The notes beneath the pieces are model-generated. The model worked only from the letters and a program-made list of their open reading frames with translations. It was not told where the DNA came from and made no database searches. The position numbers were made by a program, and so were the translations under genes. A stretch of 64,000 nt of DNA from Rhodopseudomonas_A palustris_F (lineage in GTDB: Bacteria > Pseudomonadota > Alphaproteobacteria > Rhizobiales > Xanthobacteraceae), in NCBI RefSeq assembly GCF_000013745.1, contig NC_007925.1:2232001-2296000 (forward strand), given 5' to 3'. Positions 44,967-54,103 of the stretch are shown in pieces. Numbering within the stretch: position 1 is the first letter of the stretch; every line of letters starts with the position of its first letter.

Positions 44967-46355
44967 ATGTCCGAGCGGTGGACACTCGACAGTTGGCGCA
45001 GCAAGCCGGTGCAGCAAATGCCGGATTATCCGGATGCCAAGGCGCTTGGCGAGGTCGAGGCGCAGCTGGCCACGTTTCCGCCGCTGGTTTTTGCAGGTGA
45101 GGCGCGCAATCTGAAGCGGGCACTGGCGCGGGTTTGCGCCGGCGAAGCCTTCCTGTTGCAGGGCGGCGACTGCGCCGAGAGCTTCGCCGAGCACGGCGCC
45201 AACAATATCCGGGATTTCTTCCGCGTGCTGCTGCAGATGTCGGTGGTCTTGACCTATGCCGGCGCGCTGCCGGTGGTGAAGGTCGGCCGCATCGCCGGGC
45301 AATTCGCCAAGCCGCGGTCCTCGCCGATGGAAAAGCGCGGCGACGTCGAATTGCCGAGCTATCGCGGCGACATCGTCAACGACATCGGCTTCACTGCGGC
45401 GTCGCGGGTGCCCGATCCGCAGCGCCAGCTGATGGCCTATCGGCAGTCGGCGGCGACGCTGAACCTGCTGCGGGCGTTTGCCACTGGCGGCTTCGCCAAT
45501 CTCGGCAGCGTGCACCAGTGGATGCTTGGTTTCCTGAAGGACTCCCACCAGTCGCGGCGTTACAAAGAGTTGGCCGACCGGATCTCCGACGCGCTGAACT
45601 TCATGCGCGCCTGCGGCCTCAACCTGGAAAGCCATCCGGAGTTGCGCGCCACCGAGATCTACACCAGCCATGAGGCGCTGCTGCTCGGCTACGAGCAGGC
45701 CTTCACCCGGGTGGATTCCACCACCGGCGATTGGTACGCCACCTCCGGCCACATGTTGTGGATCGGCGACCGCACCCGCCAGCTCGATCACGCCCATATC
45801 GAATATTTCCGCGGCATCAAGAATCCGATCGGGTTGAAGTGCGGCCCGTCGCTCAAGACCGATGAATTGCTGAAGCTGATCGACGTGCTCAATCCGGACA
45901 ACGAGCCGGGTCGCCTCACGCTGATCGGCCGGTTCGGCGCCGACAAGATCGGCGACAGCCTGCCGGGGATGATCCGCGCCGTGCAGCGCGAGGGCCGCGC
46001 CGTGGTGTGGTCGTGCGATCCGATGCACGGCAACACCATCACCTCGACCTCGGGCTACAAGACCCGGCCGTTCGACCGCATCCTGTCGGAGGTGAAATCG
46101 TTCTTCACCATCCACGCCGCGGAAGGCACCCACGCCGGCGGCGTGCACCTCGAGATGACCGGCCAGGACGTCACCGAATGCATCGGCGGGGCGCGGGCGA
46201 TCACCGACGAGGACCTCAACAACCGCTATCACACCGCCTGCGATCCGCGGCTCAATGCCGAGCAGTCGATCGACATGGCGTTCCTGATCGCGGAACTGTT
46301 GAAGCAGGATCGGGTCGGCAAGGCCAGCCCGTTGCCGGTCGCCGCTGGACTGTGA
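44967..46355 (+). CDS. aroF: 3-deoxy-7-phosphoheptulonate synthase, class II
   Basis: The 462-residue protein is a class II (plant-like) DAHP synthase, condensing phosphoenolpyruvate and erythrose 4-phosphate in the first step of the shikimate pathway. Motifs are LQGGDCAESFAEH with a metal-binding Cys, the KPRSSP loop, LWIGDRTR, GLKCGPSL and DPMHGNT with the metal His, and GGVHLEMTGQDVTEC. The start is preceded by CAGGAG. The protein lacks the N-terminal extensions of regulated actinobacterial forms, so allosteric control may differ. Confidence 0.96.
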   Translation: MSERWTLDSWRSKPVQQMPDYPDAKALGEVEAQLATFPPLVFAGEARNLKRALARVCAGEAFLLQGGDCAESFAEHGANNIRDFFRVLLQMSVVLTYAGALPVVKVGRIAGQFAKPRSSPMEKRGDVELPSYRGDIVNDIGFTAASRVPDPQRQLMAYRQSAATLNLLRAFATGGFANLGSVHQWMLGFLKDSHQSRRYKELADRISDALNFMRACGLNLESHPELRATEIYTSHEALLLGYEQAFTRVDSTTGDWYATSGHMLWIGDRTRQLDHAHIEYFRGIKNPIGLKCGPSLKTDELLKLIDVLNPDNEPGRLTLIGRFGADKIGDSLPGMIRAVQREGRAVVWSCDPMHGNTITSTSGYKTRPFDRILSEVKSFFTIHAAEGTHAGGVHLEMTGQDVTECIGGARAITDEDLNNRYHTACDPRLNAEQSIDMAFLIAELLKQDRVGKASPLPVAAGL

Positions 46356-46356
46356 T

Positions 46357-46710
46357 GTGCTGCGGTTCTGGCGGGCGACCATCAATACCCGGAACGGGCT
46401 CGCCTTCGCGATCCGTTCCGAAGCCGCGATCCGCGAGGAGCTGATCGCGCTGGCGCTGGCGTTGCCGCTGGCGTTTCTGGTCGGATCGACCGCGATGCGC
46501 CGGGTCGAGCTGATTGCGGTGGTGGTGCTGGTGCTGGTGGTGGAACTGCTCAACACCGCGATCGAGAAGCTGGCCGACCGGCTCACCACCGAGCACGATC
46601 CGCAGATCGGCCGGGTCAAGGATATGGGCTCCGCCGCGGTCGGCGTCGCTTTGGTGATGGCCGGGCTGTTCTGGCTGTTCGCTTTGGCCGAACGGATCGG
46701 CATGGTCTAG
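46357..46710 (+). CDS. dgkA: Diacylglycerol kinase (prokaryotic type)
   Basis: The 117-residue integral membrane protein begins at a GTG two bases after the previous stop. It has three membrane segments, and conserved EAAIREEL, ELLNTAIEKLADR and KDMGSAAVG. It phosphorylates diacylglycerol to phosphatidic acid for membrane lipid recycling and works as a trimer. It is probably translated from the upstream transcript. Confidence 0.95.
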   Translation: MLRFWRATINTRNGLAFAIRSEAAIREELIALALALPLAFLVGSTAMRRVELIAVVVLVLVVELLNTAIEKLADRLTTEHDPQIGRVKDMGSAAVGVALVMAGLFWLFALAERIGMV

Positions 46711-46743
46711 CCCGACATTGCGCCGCCGCGCGGTCGCGGCTAG

Positions 46744-48507
46744 ATGTTTTTCATGACCGAACAAGCTGACTTCAAGATCACGCTGGCGCAATTGAACCCG
46801 ACGGTCGGCGATATCGCCGGCAACGCCGGCCTGGCCCGCGCGGCGCGGGCGAGGGCGGCCGCAGACGGCGCCCAGTTGATCGTATTTCCCGAGCTGTTCA
46901 TCTCCGGCTATCCGCCGGAGGATTTGGTGTTGAAGCCGGCATTCCAGGCGGCCTGCCGCGCCGCGGTCGAGGACCTGGCGCGCGACACCGCCGATGGCGG
47001 CCCCGCGATGCTGGTCGGCTCGCCTTGGGTCGACGGCGGCAAGCTGTACAACGCCTGCGCGCTGCTCGACGCAGGCGCGATCGCCGCGATCCGCTTCAAG
47101 GTCAATCTGCCGAATTACGGCGTGTTCGATGAAAAGCGGGTGTTTTGCCGCGGCCCGGTGTCCGGGCCGGTGACGATCCGCGGCGTCCGCGTCGGCGTGC
47201 CGATCTGCGAAGACACCTGGATGGAGGAATCCGCCGACTACGAGAACGTGGTCGAGTGCCTGGCCGAGACCGGCGCCGAAATCCTGATCGTGCCGAACGG
47301 CTCGCCTTACGCCCGCGGCAAGGCCGATCTGCGGCTGTCGGTGCAGGTGGCGCGGGTCACCGAGAGCGATCTGCCGCTGATCTATGTCAATCAGGTCGGC
47401 GGCCAGGACGAATTGGTGTTCGACGGCGCCTCGTTCGCGCTGAACGCCGATCGCACGCTGGCGGCGCAATTGCCGGCGTTCGAACAAAGCCTCACCACGC
47501 TGCGCTGGGTCAACGGCGATTCCGGCTGGCGCTGCGACGGCGCGATCGCGCCGGTGATCGAGGACGACGAGGCCGATTACGCCGCCTGCGTGCTGGGCCT
47601 GCGCGACTACGTCAACAAGAACGGCTTTCCCGGCGTGCTGCTCGGCATTTCCGGCGGCATCGATTCCGCGCTGTGCGCGGCGATCGCGGTCGACGCGCTG
47701 GGGGTGGAGCGGGTGCGCGGCGTGATGCTGCCGTTCCGCTTCACCGCGCAGGTCTCGCTCGACGACGCGGCGAAACTCGCGGGCGCGCTCGGATTTAAGT
47801 ACGAAGTGCTGCCGATCGCCCAAGCGGTCAACGGCTTCGAGGAGATTCTCGCCGGCACCTTCAGGGGCCTGCCGCGCGACATCACCGAAGAGAATTTGCA
47901 GGCGCGCACCCGTGGCACGCTGCTGATGGCGATCTCCAACAAGACCGGCGCCATGGTGGTGACCACCGGCAACAAGTCGGAAATGTCGGTCGGCTACGCC
48001 ACGCTGTACGGCGACATGAATGGCGGCTTCAACCCGATCAAGGACATCTACAAGACCGAAGTGTTCCGGCTCTGCACCTTGCGCAACGCCTGGAAGCCCG
48101 ACGGCGCGTTGGGCCCGTCCGGCGAAGTGATCCCGGTCAACATCATCACCCGCCCGCCGACCGCCGAATTGCGCGAAAACCAGACCGACCAGGATTCGCT
48201 GCCGCCTTATGACATCCTCGACGGCATTCTGGAGCGGCTGGTGGAGCGCGAACAGCCGCTGGCGGAGATCGTCGCCGCCGGCTTCGATCGCGACACCGTG
48301 GTGCGGATCGACCGATTGCTCAACATCGCCGAATACAAACGCCGGCAGGCCGCGCCGGGCGTGAAAGTCACGCGAAAGAACTTCGGTCGCGATCGCCGCT
48401 ACCCGATCACCAACCGGTTTCGCGATTCCGGCGCGCCGCTGCGTCAACCTGACGAGGCGTTGGTCGCTCGCGCCAGCCGCGCCACCAGCGATGCGTTCGA
48501 GGGGTGA
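46744..48507 (+). CDS. nadE: Glutamine-dependent NAD+ synthetase
   Basis: The 587-residue protein has an N-terminal nitrilase-type glutaminase domain with Glu (FPELFISGYPPED), Lys (FKVNLPNYGVF) and Cys (VPICEDTW), and a C-terminal synthetase domain with the P-loop ISGGIDSALCA and TTGNKSEMSVGYATLYGD. It converts deamido-NAD+ to NAD+ using ATP and glutamine. An internal ATG at 46753 (MTEQADF) may be the true start; neither has a strong ribosome site. Confidence 0.96.
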   Translation: MFFMTEQADFKITLAQLNPTVGDIAGNAGLARAARARAAADGAQLIVFPELFISGYPPEDLVLKPAFQAACRAAVEDLARDTADGGPAMLVGSPWVDGGKLYNACALLDAGAIAAIRFKVNLPNYGVFDEKRVFCRGPVSGPVTIRGVRVGVPICEDTWMEESADYENVVECLAETGAEILIVPNGSPYARGKADLRLSVQVARVTESDLPLIYVNQVGGQDELVFDGASFALNADRTLAAQLPAFEQSLTTLRWVNGDSGWRCDGAIAPVIEDDEADYAACVLGLRDYVNKNGFPGVLLGISGGIDSALCAAIAVDALGVERVRGVMLPFRFTAQVSLDDAAKLAGALGFKYEVLPIAQAVNGFEEILAGTFRGLPRDITEENLQARTRGTLLMAISNKTGAMVVTTGNKSEMSVGYATLYGDMNGGFNPIKDIYKTEVFRLCTLRNAWKPDGALGPSGEVIPVNIITRPPTAELRENQTDQDSLPPYDILDGILERLVEREQPLAEIVAAGFDRDTVVRIDRLLNIAEYKRRQAAPGVKVTRKNFGRDRRYPITNRFRDSGAPLRQPDEALVARASRATSDAFEG

Positions 48508-48567
48508 TGGCGCGCGGCGTCGCGGCAAGACAAGCCATCGTCGATCGATGACCTGACAGGATCCCGT

Positions 48568-49638
48568 ATGCGACGTTCCATTGAGGACAAGTCCTTCCTG
48601 CTGTTGGTGGTGGTGATCTCGCTGGCGTTCGGCTGGATCCTGTGGCCGTTCTACGGCGCCATCCTGTGGGGCGTCGTCATCGCGGTGGTGTTCGCGCCGC
48701 TGTCGCGTCGGCTCGCCGCGCTGATGCCGCAGCGGCCGACCCTTGCGGCGCTGATCACGCTGTTGATCATCGTCTTCATCGTCATCCTGCCGTTGACGCT
48801 GGTGGTGGCGTCCTTGGCGCAGGAGGCCGCCAGCGTCTACGAGAAGATCCAGTCGAAGGATCTCGACTTGGTGCGGTCGTTTCAGGAAGTGCTGAACGTG
48901 CTGCCGAGCTGGGCGACCTCGCTGCTCGAGCGCTATGGCCTCGCCAGCCTCGGCGCGGTGCAGGACAAGTTGTCTGCGGGGCTGTTGAAGGGCAGCCAGT
49001 TCATTGCCACCCAGGCGCTCAACGTCGGTCAGAGCACTTTCGACTTCGTGCTCGAACTCTTCATCATGATCTATCTGCTGTTCTTCCTGCTGCGCGACGA
49101 GGCCGCGCTGTCGCGGCGGATCCGGACCGCGATTCCGCTGCGACCCGAGCAACAGAAGGCGCTGCTGAACAAATTCACCGTCGTGGTCCGCGCCATGATC
49201 AAGGGCAACATGCTGGTGGCGCTGCTGCAGGGCGCGCTCGGCGGGCTGATGTTCTGGTTTCTCGGCATCAGCGCCTCGCTGCTGTGGGCGGTGCTGATGG
49301 CGTTCCTGTCGCTGCTGCCGGCGGTCGGCGCCGGGCTGATCTGGGGGCCGGTGGCGATCTATCTCTTGGCGATCGGCTCGATCTGGAAGGGCGTGCTGCT
49401 GATCGCTTACGGCGCGTTGGTGATCGGCCTGGTCGATAACATCTTGCGGCCGATCCTGGTCGGCAAGGACACCAAGATGCCGGATTACATCGTGCTGATC
49501 TCGACCCTGGGCGGCATCGAGGTGTTCGGCATCAACGGCTTCGTCATCGGGCCGGTGATCGCGGCCTTGTTCATCGCGGTGTGGGACATTTTTTCGGCGT
49601 CACGGCAACAGGATGCGCAGCCGGCGCTGGAGCCGTGA
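48568..49638 (+). CDS. AI-2E family transporter / PerM-like permease
   Basis: The 356-residue protein has about seven to eight membrane segments: two at the N-terminus, one near residue 70, and a C-terminal block with the family motif LWAVLMAFLSLLPAVGAGLIWGP and DNILRPILVG. The family includes proposed autoinducer-2 exporters and sodium/proton antiporters, so the substrate is open. The gene is single, 60 bases after nadE. Confidence 0.88.
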   Translation: MRRSIEDKSFLLLVVVISLAFGWILWPFYGAILWGVVIAVVFAPLSRRLAALMPQRPTLAALITLLIIVFIVILPLTLVVASLAQEAASVYEKIQSKDLDLVRSFQEVLNVLPSWATSLLERYGLASLGAVQDKLSAGLLKGSQFIATQALNVGQSTFDFVLELFIMIYLLFFLLRDEAALSRRIRTAIPLRPEQQKALLNKFTVVVRAMIKGNMLVALLQGALGGLMFWFLGISASLLWAVLMAFLSLLPAVGAGLIWGPVAIYLLAIGSIWKGVLLIAYGALVIGLVDNILRPILVGKDTKMPDYIVLISTLGGIEVFGINGFVIGPVIAALFIAVWDIFSASRQQDAQPALEP

Positions 49639-49718
49639 TCACGACGCAGGGCATCGCTTGATAGCTATGGCGAGGATCTGAGCCCCGAGACTGCCCCGGG
49701 GGCTGATCAGACCTTTGT

Positions 49719-49854
49719 GTCCCGGGCGCGGCGCAGCGCGAAGCGCTGCTTCGCAGACCCGGGACCGTTCCAAGCGCTGCGTTCCGTAACGGCCCCGGCT
49801 CTGCAGCGCACAACGCCGCTTGCGCGGCGCATTGCGCTGCGTCCGGGGCACGCT
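49719..49854. repeat. R2 complex palindromic repeat, copy c
   Basis: It begins GTCCCGGGCGCGGC, has CGGGACCGTTCC and CGTAACGGCCCCGGCTC in the middle, and ends CGTCCGGGGCACGC. It lies between convergent gene ends, 13 bases from the stop of the DUF2865 gene. Confidence 0.8.
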
Positions 49855-49866
49855 GCCGTCAATTCT

Positions 49867-51051
49867 CTATCGCGCCGGGATGAAGGTCGGGCCGACCGAG
49901 CGGATCTTGTTGCCGCTGGCATCGGTGGTTGCATCCGCCGCCGGCGCCGGGGCCGCGCTGGGTGCAGCCGCGGGGGTGGCGGCGCCTTTCTTCTGCGCGG
50001 CCGATGCCGGCTTCGCCAGCGGCTGCGACATCTTCTTGGCGCGCTCCTCGGTGACGAAGATATCGCCTTGTTCGACCGAGCCCTTGTCGTCGATGCTCTT
50101 CAAGGCGTCGGCCCAGGTCTGGCCGGCGGCCTTGCAGGCGCAAGACGGGTTGAATTCCTGGCGATAGCGGAACGCGTTCGGCGACGAGGCATAGGGCTGG
50201 CCGTTGATCGACACCGCCTGGTTCATGTCCTCGCCGGGATTGCGATAGGTGAACAGCGTGGCTTCCGCGGCCGGGCAGAGGTTCTTGCAGGACCTTTCGT
50301 CGTCGGGAAACCGGCCCGGCACGGTGGCGAACGAGATCGGAAAATAGAAGCCGTCGCAGCTGCGCACGCAGACGGTGCGATAGGTGCCGGATTGCGGCCC
50401 GAGATCGGCCGGGACGGGGACGCCGCCGGGATTGTCGTTACCGCCCGGGTTGTTGTTGTTGCCGAACAGATTGTCGAGGAAATTGCCGCCGTTGCGCGCC
50501 GCGGCGGCGTATTGCGGGCCGCAATTGTTCTGCGCCAGCGCCAGCAGCACCGAACGGCGCTGATTGTCGCGCTCCGAAGTGCCGGCGCCGCCCATCCGCA
50601 GCCGCTCCAGGCTGATGGTGATCTGGTCCAGATTGCCGCGCATCTGCTGGATCTGGTTGTTGATCGGGCCGCATTGCGCGGATTGGTTGTTGAACAGCGA
50701 GAAGAATCCCGAGCTGTCGCAGCCCATCCGCTTGGCCTGGGTGGTGACGCGGTCGAGTTCGCCTTGCTGCCTGGCGGCGGAATCCTCGAAGCGGCGAATC
50801 TGCTCGGCCTTGGCCTGATCGCCGTTGCCGCCGCGGTCGACGTTGGCCAATTGCGCTTCCAGCCGCTGGCACATCGGATTGGTCGCGGCGCCGCCCTGCG
50901 GGTTTTGCCCGGGCGGATAGCTCTGCGGATAGCCCTGTTGGGGAGGCGGCGCGGATGCAGGCGGATAGCCCTGCGCCGCGGCTTCGAAGCTGAGGGCACC
51001 AAGGCCCAACAACGCGGCGCCGGCCAAAATCCGGCGGATCGGGGATCGCAT
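49867..51051 (-). CDS. Secreted DUF2865 protein
   Basis: The protein has about 394 residues. It has an N-terminal signal peptide (AGAALLGLGALSFEAAAQ), a Gln/Pro/Tyr-rich low-complexity segment, a helical region with regularly spaced cysteines, an Asn/Gly-rich loop, and the conserved block VCVRSCDGFYFPISFAT...CKNLCPAAEA with NPSCACKAAGQTW of DUF2865. The C-terminus is Ala/Pro-rich. It is probably periplasmic with disulfides; its function is unknown. MRSPIRR at 51051 is the likely start; the frame continues five codons upstream. Confidence 0.87.
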   Translation of the reverse strand: MRSPIRRILAGAALLGLGALSFEAAAQGYPPASAPPPQQGYPQSYPPGQNPQGGAATNPMCQRLEAQLANVDRGGNGDQAKAEQIRRFEDSAARQQGELDRVTTQAKRMGCDSSGFFSLFNNQSAQCGPINNQIQQMRGNLDQITISLERLRMGGAGTSERDNQRRSVLLALAQNNCGPQYAAAARNGGNFLDNLFGNNNNPGGNDNPGGVPVPADLGPQSGTYRTVCVRSCDGFYFPISFATVPGRFPDDERSCKNLCPAAEATLFTYRNPGEDMNQAVSINGQPYASSPNAFRYRQEFNPSCACKAAGQTWADALKSIDDKGSVEQGDIFVTEERAKKMSQPLAKPASAAQKKGAATPAAAPSAAPAPAADATTDASGNKIRSVGPTFIPAR

Positions 51052-51178
51052 CAAGGTCTCAACCATTTTTCAGCGGCAGGCGCGACCCGTCTAGCCGCTT
51101 CTGGCGGCACCGTCACGTCGTTTCCGAGGCGCCGGTGTGGCAAGTGGAAGCATCGGCAAATCTCGGTCGGACGCTGCG

Positions 51179-51487
51179 TCACCGGGTGCAGGTGATGGCG
51201 AGGAATTCGTTGCAGGCGCCGTGCGCGCAGCTGTTGCCGACCGAGGCGGGCACGGTGCCGGTGATTTCGTCGGCTTCGATCTGCCGATACGACGTCGCGG
51301 CGGCGAAATCCCGCGACTGGCAATACGACTGCGCGGCGGAAGCGCCGCATTTCTCGCCCTTGGCGAGGCATTGGTCGATGCCGTAGCCGTCGGAATGGTT
51401 GGGGACGATGAAGACGCGGCTGTCGGCGAGAGCGGCGGAGGCCGACAGCAGCGAGGCCGCCACCAGCAATGCGGAAATCGATTTCAT
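51179..51487 (-). CDS. Small secreted cysteine-containing protein, unknown
   Basis: The 102-residue protein has a clear signal peptide (SALLVAASLLSASAALA) and a mature part of about 80 residues with six cysteines (IDQCLAKGEKCG, SYCQSRDF, NSCAHGACNEF and ITCTR), suggesting three disulfides in the periplasm. I recognise no family. It is on the same strand as, and upstream of, the DUF2865 gene, with 112 bases between. Confidence 0.75.
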   Translation of the reverse strand: MKSISALLVAASLLSASAALADSRVFIVPNHSDGYGIDQCLAKGEKCGASAAQSYCQSRDFAAATSYRQIEADEITGTVPASVGNSCAHGACNEFLAITCTR

Positions 51488-51808
51488 AACGCACCAATGA
51501 ATGAGAGAAAAACTCCCATTCTCGTTAGACCCGAAGGGTTAAGAATCATTAACCATGGCCGTTCGGTCAGGCGACAGCGGGTTAGGACCCGATCATGGCC
51601 GAAATCGGTCGGTTCCGGGAAGTTGGCGCCGCCTCCGACGCTCGGCGGGCTTGACGCGATTCGCCGGCTGTTCCATGGTGCCGAAATGAACGGTCTTTTC
51701 TCGATTTGTGGCCTTTGCCGCGAGATTATTAGCTAGCTCACCGCTGGCTGAGGCCGTCTTTTCTCACATGAGATCACTGGACGCCCGGCCGCAAGGGACG
51801 GGATATCC
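51488..51808. other. Divergent intergenic region before cysS
   Basis: The 321 bases lie between the starts of the secreted protein (minus) and cysS (plus), so they should hold both promoters. A GGTTAAGAATCATTAACC palindrome-like stretch lies near 51537-51554. No gene or RNA is seen. Confidence 0.5.
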
Positions 51809-53275
51809 ATGGCTTTGCGCCTTTACGATACGCTGACCAAGGAGAAGCGCGACTTCGCGCCGCTCGATCCGTCGAACGTGCGGATGTATGTCTGCGGCCC
51901 GACGGTCTACGACTTCGCCCATATCGGCAATGCCCGGCCGGTGATCGTGTTCGACGTGCTGTTCCGGCTGCTGCGGCATCTCTACGGGCCGGATCACGTC
52001 AAATACGTCCGCAACATCACCGACGTCGACGACAAGATCAACGACCGCGCCACGCGCGACTTCCCCGGCCTGCCGCTGAACGAGGCGATCCGCAAGGTCA
52101 CCGAACAGACCGAAAAGCAATTCCACGACGACGTCGACGCGCTGGGCTGCCTGCGGCCGACGATCGAACCCCGCGCGACCGAGCATATCGGCGAGATGCG
52201 CAGCATCATCGACCGGCTGGTCGAGGGCGGCTTCGCCTACGTCGCCGAGGACCACGTGCTGTTCTCGCCGCAGGCGATGAACGCCGCGGACGGCATTCTG
52301 CCGCGCTACGGGTCGCTCGCCAATCGCTCGCTCGACGAGATGATCGCCGGCGCCCGGGTCGATGTCGCGCCGTATAAGCGCGACGTCACCGATTTCGTGC
52401 TGTGGAAGCCGTCGAAGCCGGGCGAGCCGTCCTGGCCGTCGCCGGCCGGCATCGCCACGCAGGGAAGGCCCGGCTGGCACATCGAATGCTCGGCGATGGC
52501 TTGGAAGCACCTCGGCGAGAAATTCGACATCCATGGCGGCGGCATCGATCTGGTGTTTCCGCATCACGAGAACGAGGTCGCGCAAAGCTGCTGCGCCTTC
52601 CACACCGACCGCATGGCGACCACCTGGATGCACAACGGCTTCCTGCAGGTCGAAGGCGAGAAGATGTCGAAGAGCCTCGGGAATTTTTTGACTATCTCAG
52701 ATCAGCGGGATCAGTGGGGACCGGCGGTGCTTCGGCTCAACATGCTGAAGACCCATTACCGGCAGCCGATAGACTGGACCCAGCACAATCTGAGTGAGAC
52801 TGGCCGCGAGCTTGACCGTTGGTTCGAATTTCTGGAGTCGGCTTCGGGCGGCGATCCGAACGATGCGAACGACGTTATGTCTGCATTGGCCGACGACCTG
52901 AATACTTCGGCTGCTATCACCGCGCTGCGCGTTCAATTCAAGAACAAGAATTCCGCAGCTTTGCGGTCCGGCCTTGATTTGCTAGGAATTCCCATCGGTC
53001 GAGAGTTTATTCAAGGGCGTAAACACGTTCGATTGTACGCTGAGGGTGCCTTCGTTGCGGCTGGTGGCGGGACAGCGACGTTTAGCACCGCCTCCAGTTC
53101 TGTGGAGCGATCAGATATTCAGCAGTTGATTGACGCCCGCGCCGCCGCCCGTGCGCGCAAAGACTTCAAGGAATCCGACCGCATCCGCGACCAACTCGCC
53201 GCGATGGGCGTCGTGCTGAAGGACGGCAAGGACGCCGACGGCAAACCCACCACCACCTGGGAGATCGCGCGATGA
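51809..53275 (+). CDS. cysS: Cysteinyl-tRNA synthetase, mosaic sequence
   Basis: The 488-residue class I synthetase has the zinc and HIGH-like motif [32 protein letters not shown] and KMSKSLGN. The C-terminal tRNA-binding part ends in a helical hairpin with [17 protein letters not shown]. It charges tRNA-Cys in the cytoplasm. From about 52682 to 53130 (residues 291-441) the GC drops to about 52% over 52921-53040, against about 71% over 52381-52500 by hand count, and codons such as TTA, CGA, CGT and TCT appear; then typical composition returns. The reading frame is intact, so the segment looks like an exchanged allele rather than damage. Confidence 0.96.
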
Positions 53276-53292
53276 CTCGCCCCGAGCACATC

Positions 53293-53424
53293 GTCATTCC
53301 GGGGCGCGAGCGCGCTCGCGCGAGCGAGCCCGGAATCCATAACCCCCGCCGGGAGTATGGATTCCGGGCCTGCGCAACCCGGCGTCGGCTGACGCCGACT
53401 GGGGCCGCGCATCCCGGAATGACG
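53293..53424. repeat. R1 palindromic repeat, copy c, uninterrupted
   Basis: It starts GTCATTCCGGGGCGCGAGCG and ends ATCCCGGAATGACG, with ATAACCCCCGCCGGGAGTATGGATTCC in the centre broken into two palindromic arms. It lies between cysS and the next small gene, possibly shaping the cysS transcript end. Confidence 0.85.
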
Positions 53425-53471
53425 CCGGGTGGATTCTCCGCACCGACAAGATCAGCATGGGAGACCCTGCG

Positions 53472-53585
53472 ATGAGCAAGCCCGACACGCCGTTTCCAAA
53501 GCACTGGCTGTACTACATCGCCATCAAGGTCGGATTGCTCGCCGGCGCCATCGCGCTGGTGCTGAAACTCTACGGATTCTGGTGA
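53472..53585 (+). CDS. 37-residue single-pass membrane protein
   Basis: The small ORF starts at an ATG and encodes MSKPDTPFPKHWLYYIAIK followed by a hydrophobic segment of about 16 residues (GLLAGAIALVLKLYGF). Only 5 bases separate its stop from the acetyltransferase start. The polar N-terminus plus one helix is a convincing small membrane protein, and the Gly-rich helix suggests packing with a partner. Its function is unknown. Confidence 0.6.
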   Translation: MSKPDTPFPKHWLYYIAIKVGLLAGAIALVLKLYGFW

Positions 53586-53590
53586 GCGAG

Positions 53591-54103
53591 ATGGGACAAG
53601 CCATGCCACGGCCGGCGCTACGGCCGTTCCTGCCGGCCGACACCGCCGTGCTCTCCGCGATCTTCGCCGCCAGCGTCGAGGAATTGACCGCCGAGGACTA
53701 CAACGAGGCGCAGCAGCAGGCCTGGATCGCTGCCGTCGACGACGAAGCGGCGTTCGGCGAACGTTTGGGCTCGCAGCTGACGCTGATCGCGACGCTGCAG
53801 AGTTCGCCGGTCGGCTTCGCCTCGCTGAAGGGCGCCGACCTGATCGACCTGTTGTACGTGCATCCCAGCGCCGCCTTGCAGGGCGTAGCGTCGCTGTTGT
53901 GCGAGGCGCTGGAAAAGCTCGCCGCCGCCCGCGGCGCCAAGCTTCTCACCGTCGAGGCCAGCGACAATGCCGAGCCGTTCTTCGCCAAGCGCGGCTATGT
54001 CGCGACGCAACGCAACACCGTGACGCTGAACGGCGAATGGCTCGCCAACACCACCATGCAGAAAAATCTGGCCGACGCCGCGGCCGCAGGAGCCAAGTCA
54101 TGA
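53591..54103 (+). CDS. GNAT-family N-acetyltransferase
   Basis: The 170-residue protein has the GNAT fold: RPFLPADTAVLSAIF at the N-terminus, then LIDLLYVHPSAALQGVASLL, where the acetyl-CoA loop (usually Q/RxxGxG/A) reads ALQGVAS, and AEPFFAKRGY at the end. This resembles small RimI-like/YafP-like acetyltransferases; the acceptor is unknown. The stop overlaps the cimA start as ATGA, so the genes are coupled. Confidence 0.85.
   Translation: MGQAMPRPALRPFLPADTAVLSAIFAASVEELTAEDYNEAQQQAWIAAVDDEAAFGERLGSQLTLIATLQSSPVGFASLKGADLIDLLYVHPSAALQGVASLLCEALEKLAAARGAKLLTVEASDNAEPFFAKRGYVATQRNTVTLNGEWLANTTMQKNLADAAAAGAKS

Noticed and set aside
46252..49152. Minus-strand open frame of 966 codons opposite dgkA, nadE and the AI-2E transporter gene
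   Set aside because: It is a shadow frame with no domain or ribosome site; the plus-strand genes are clearly recognisable.
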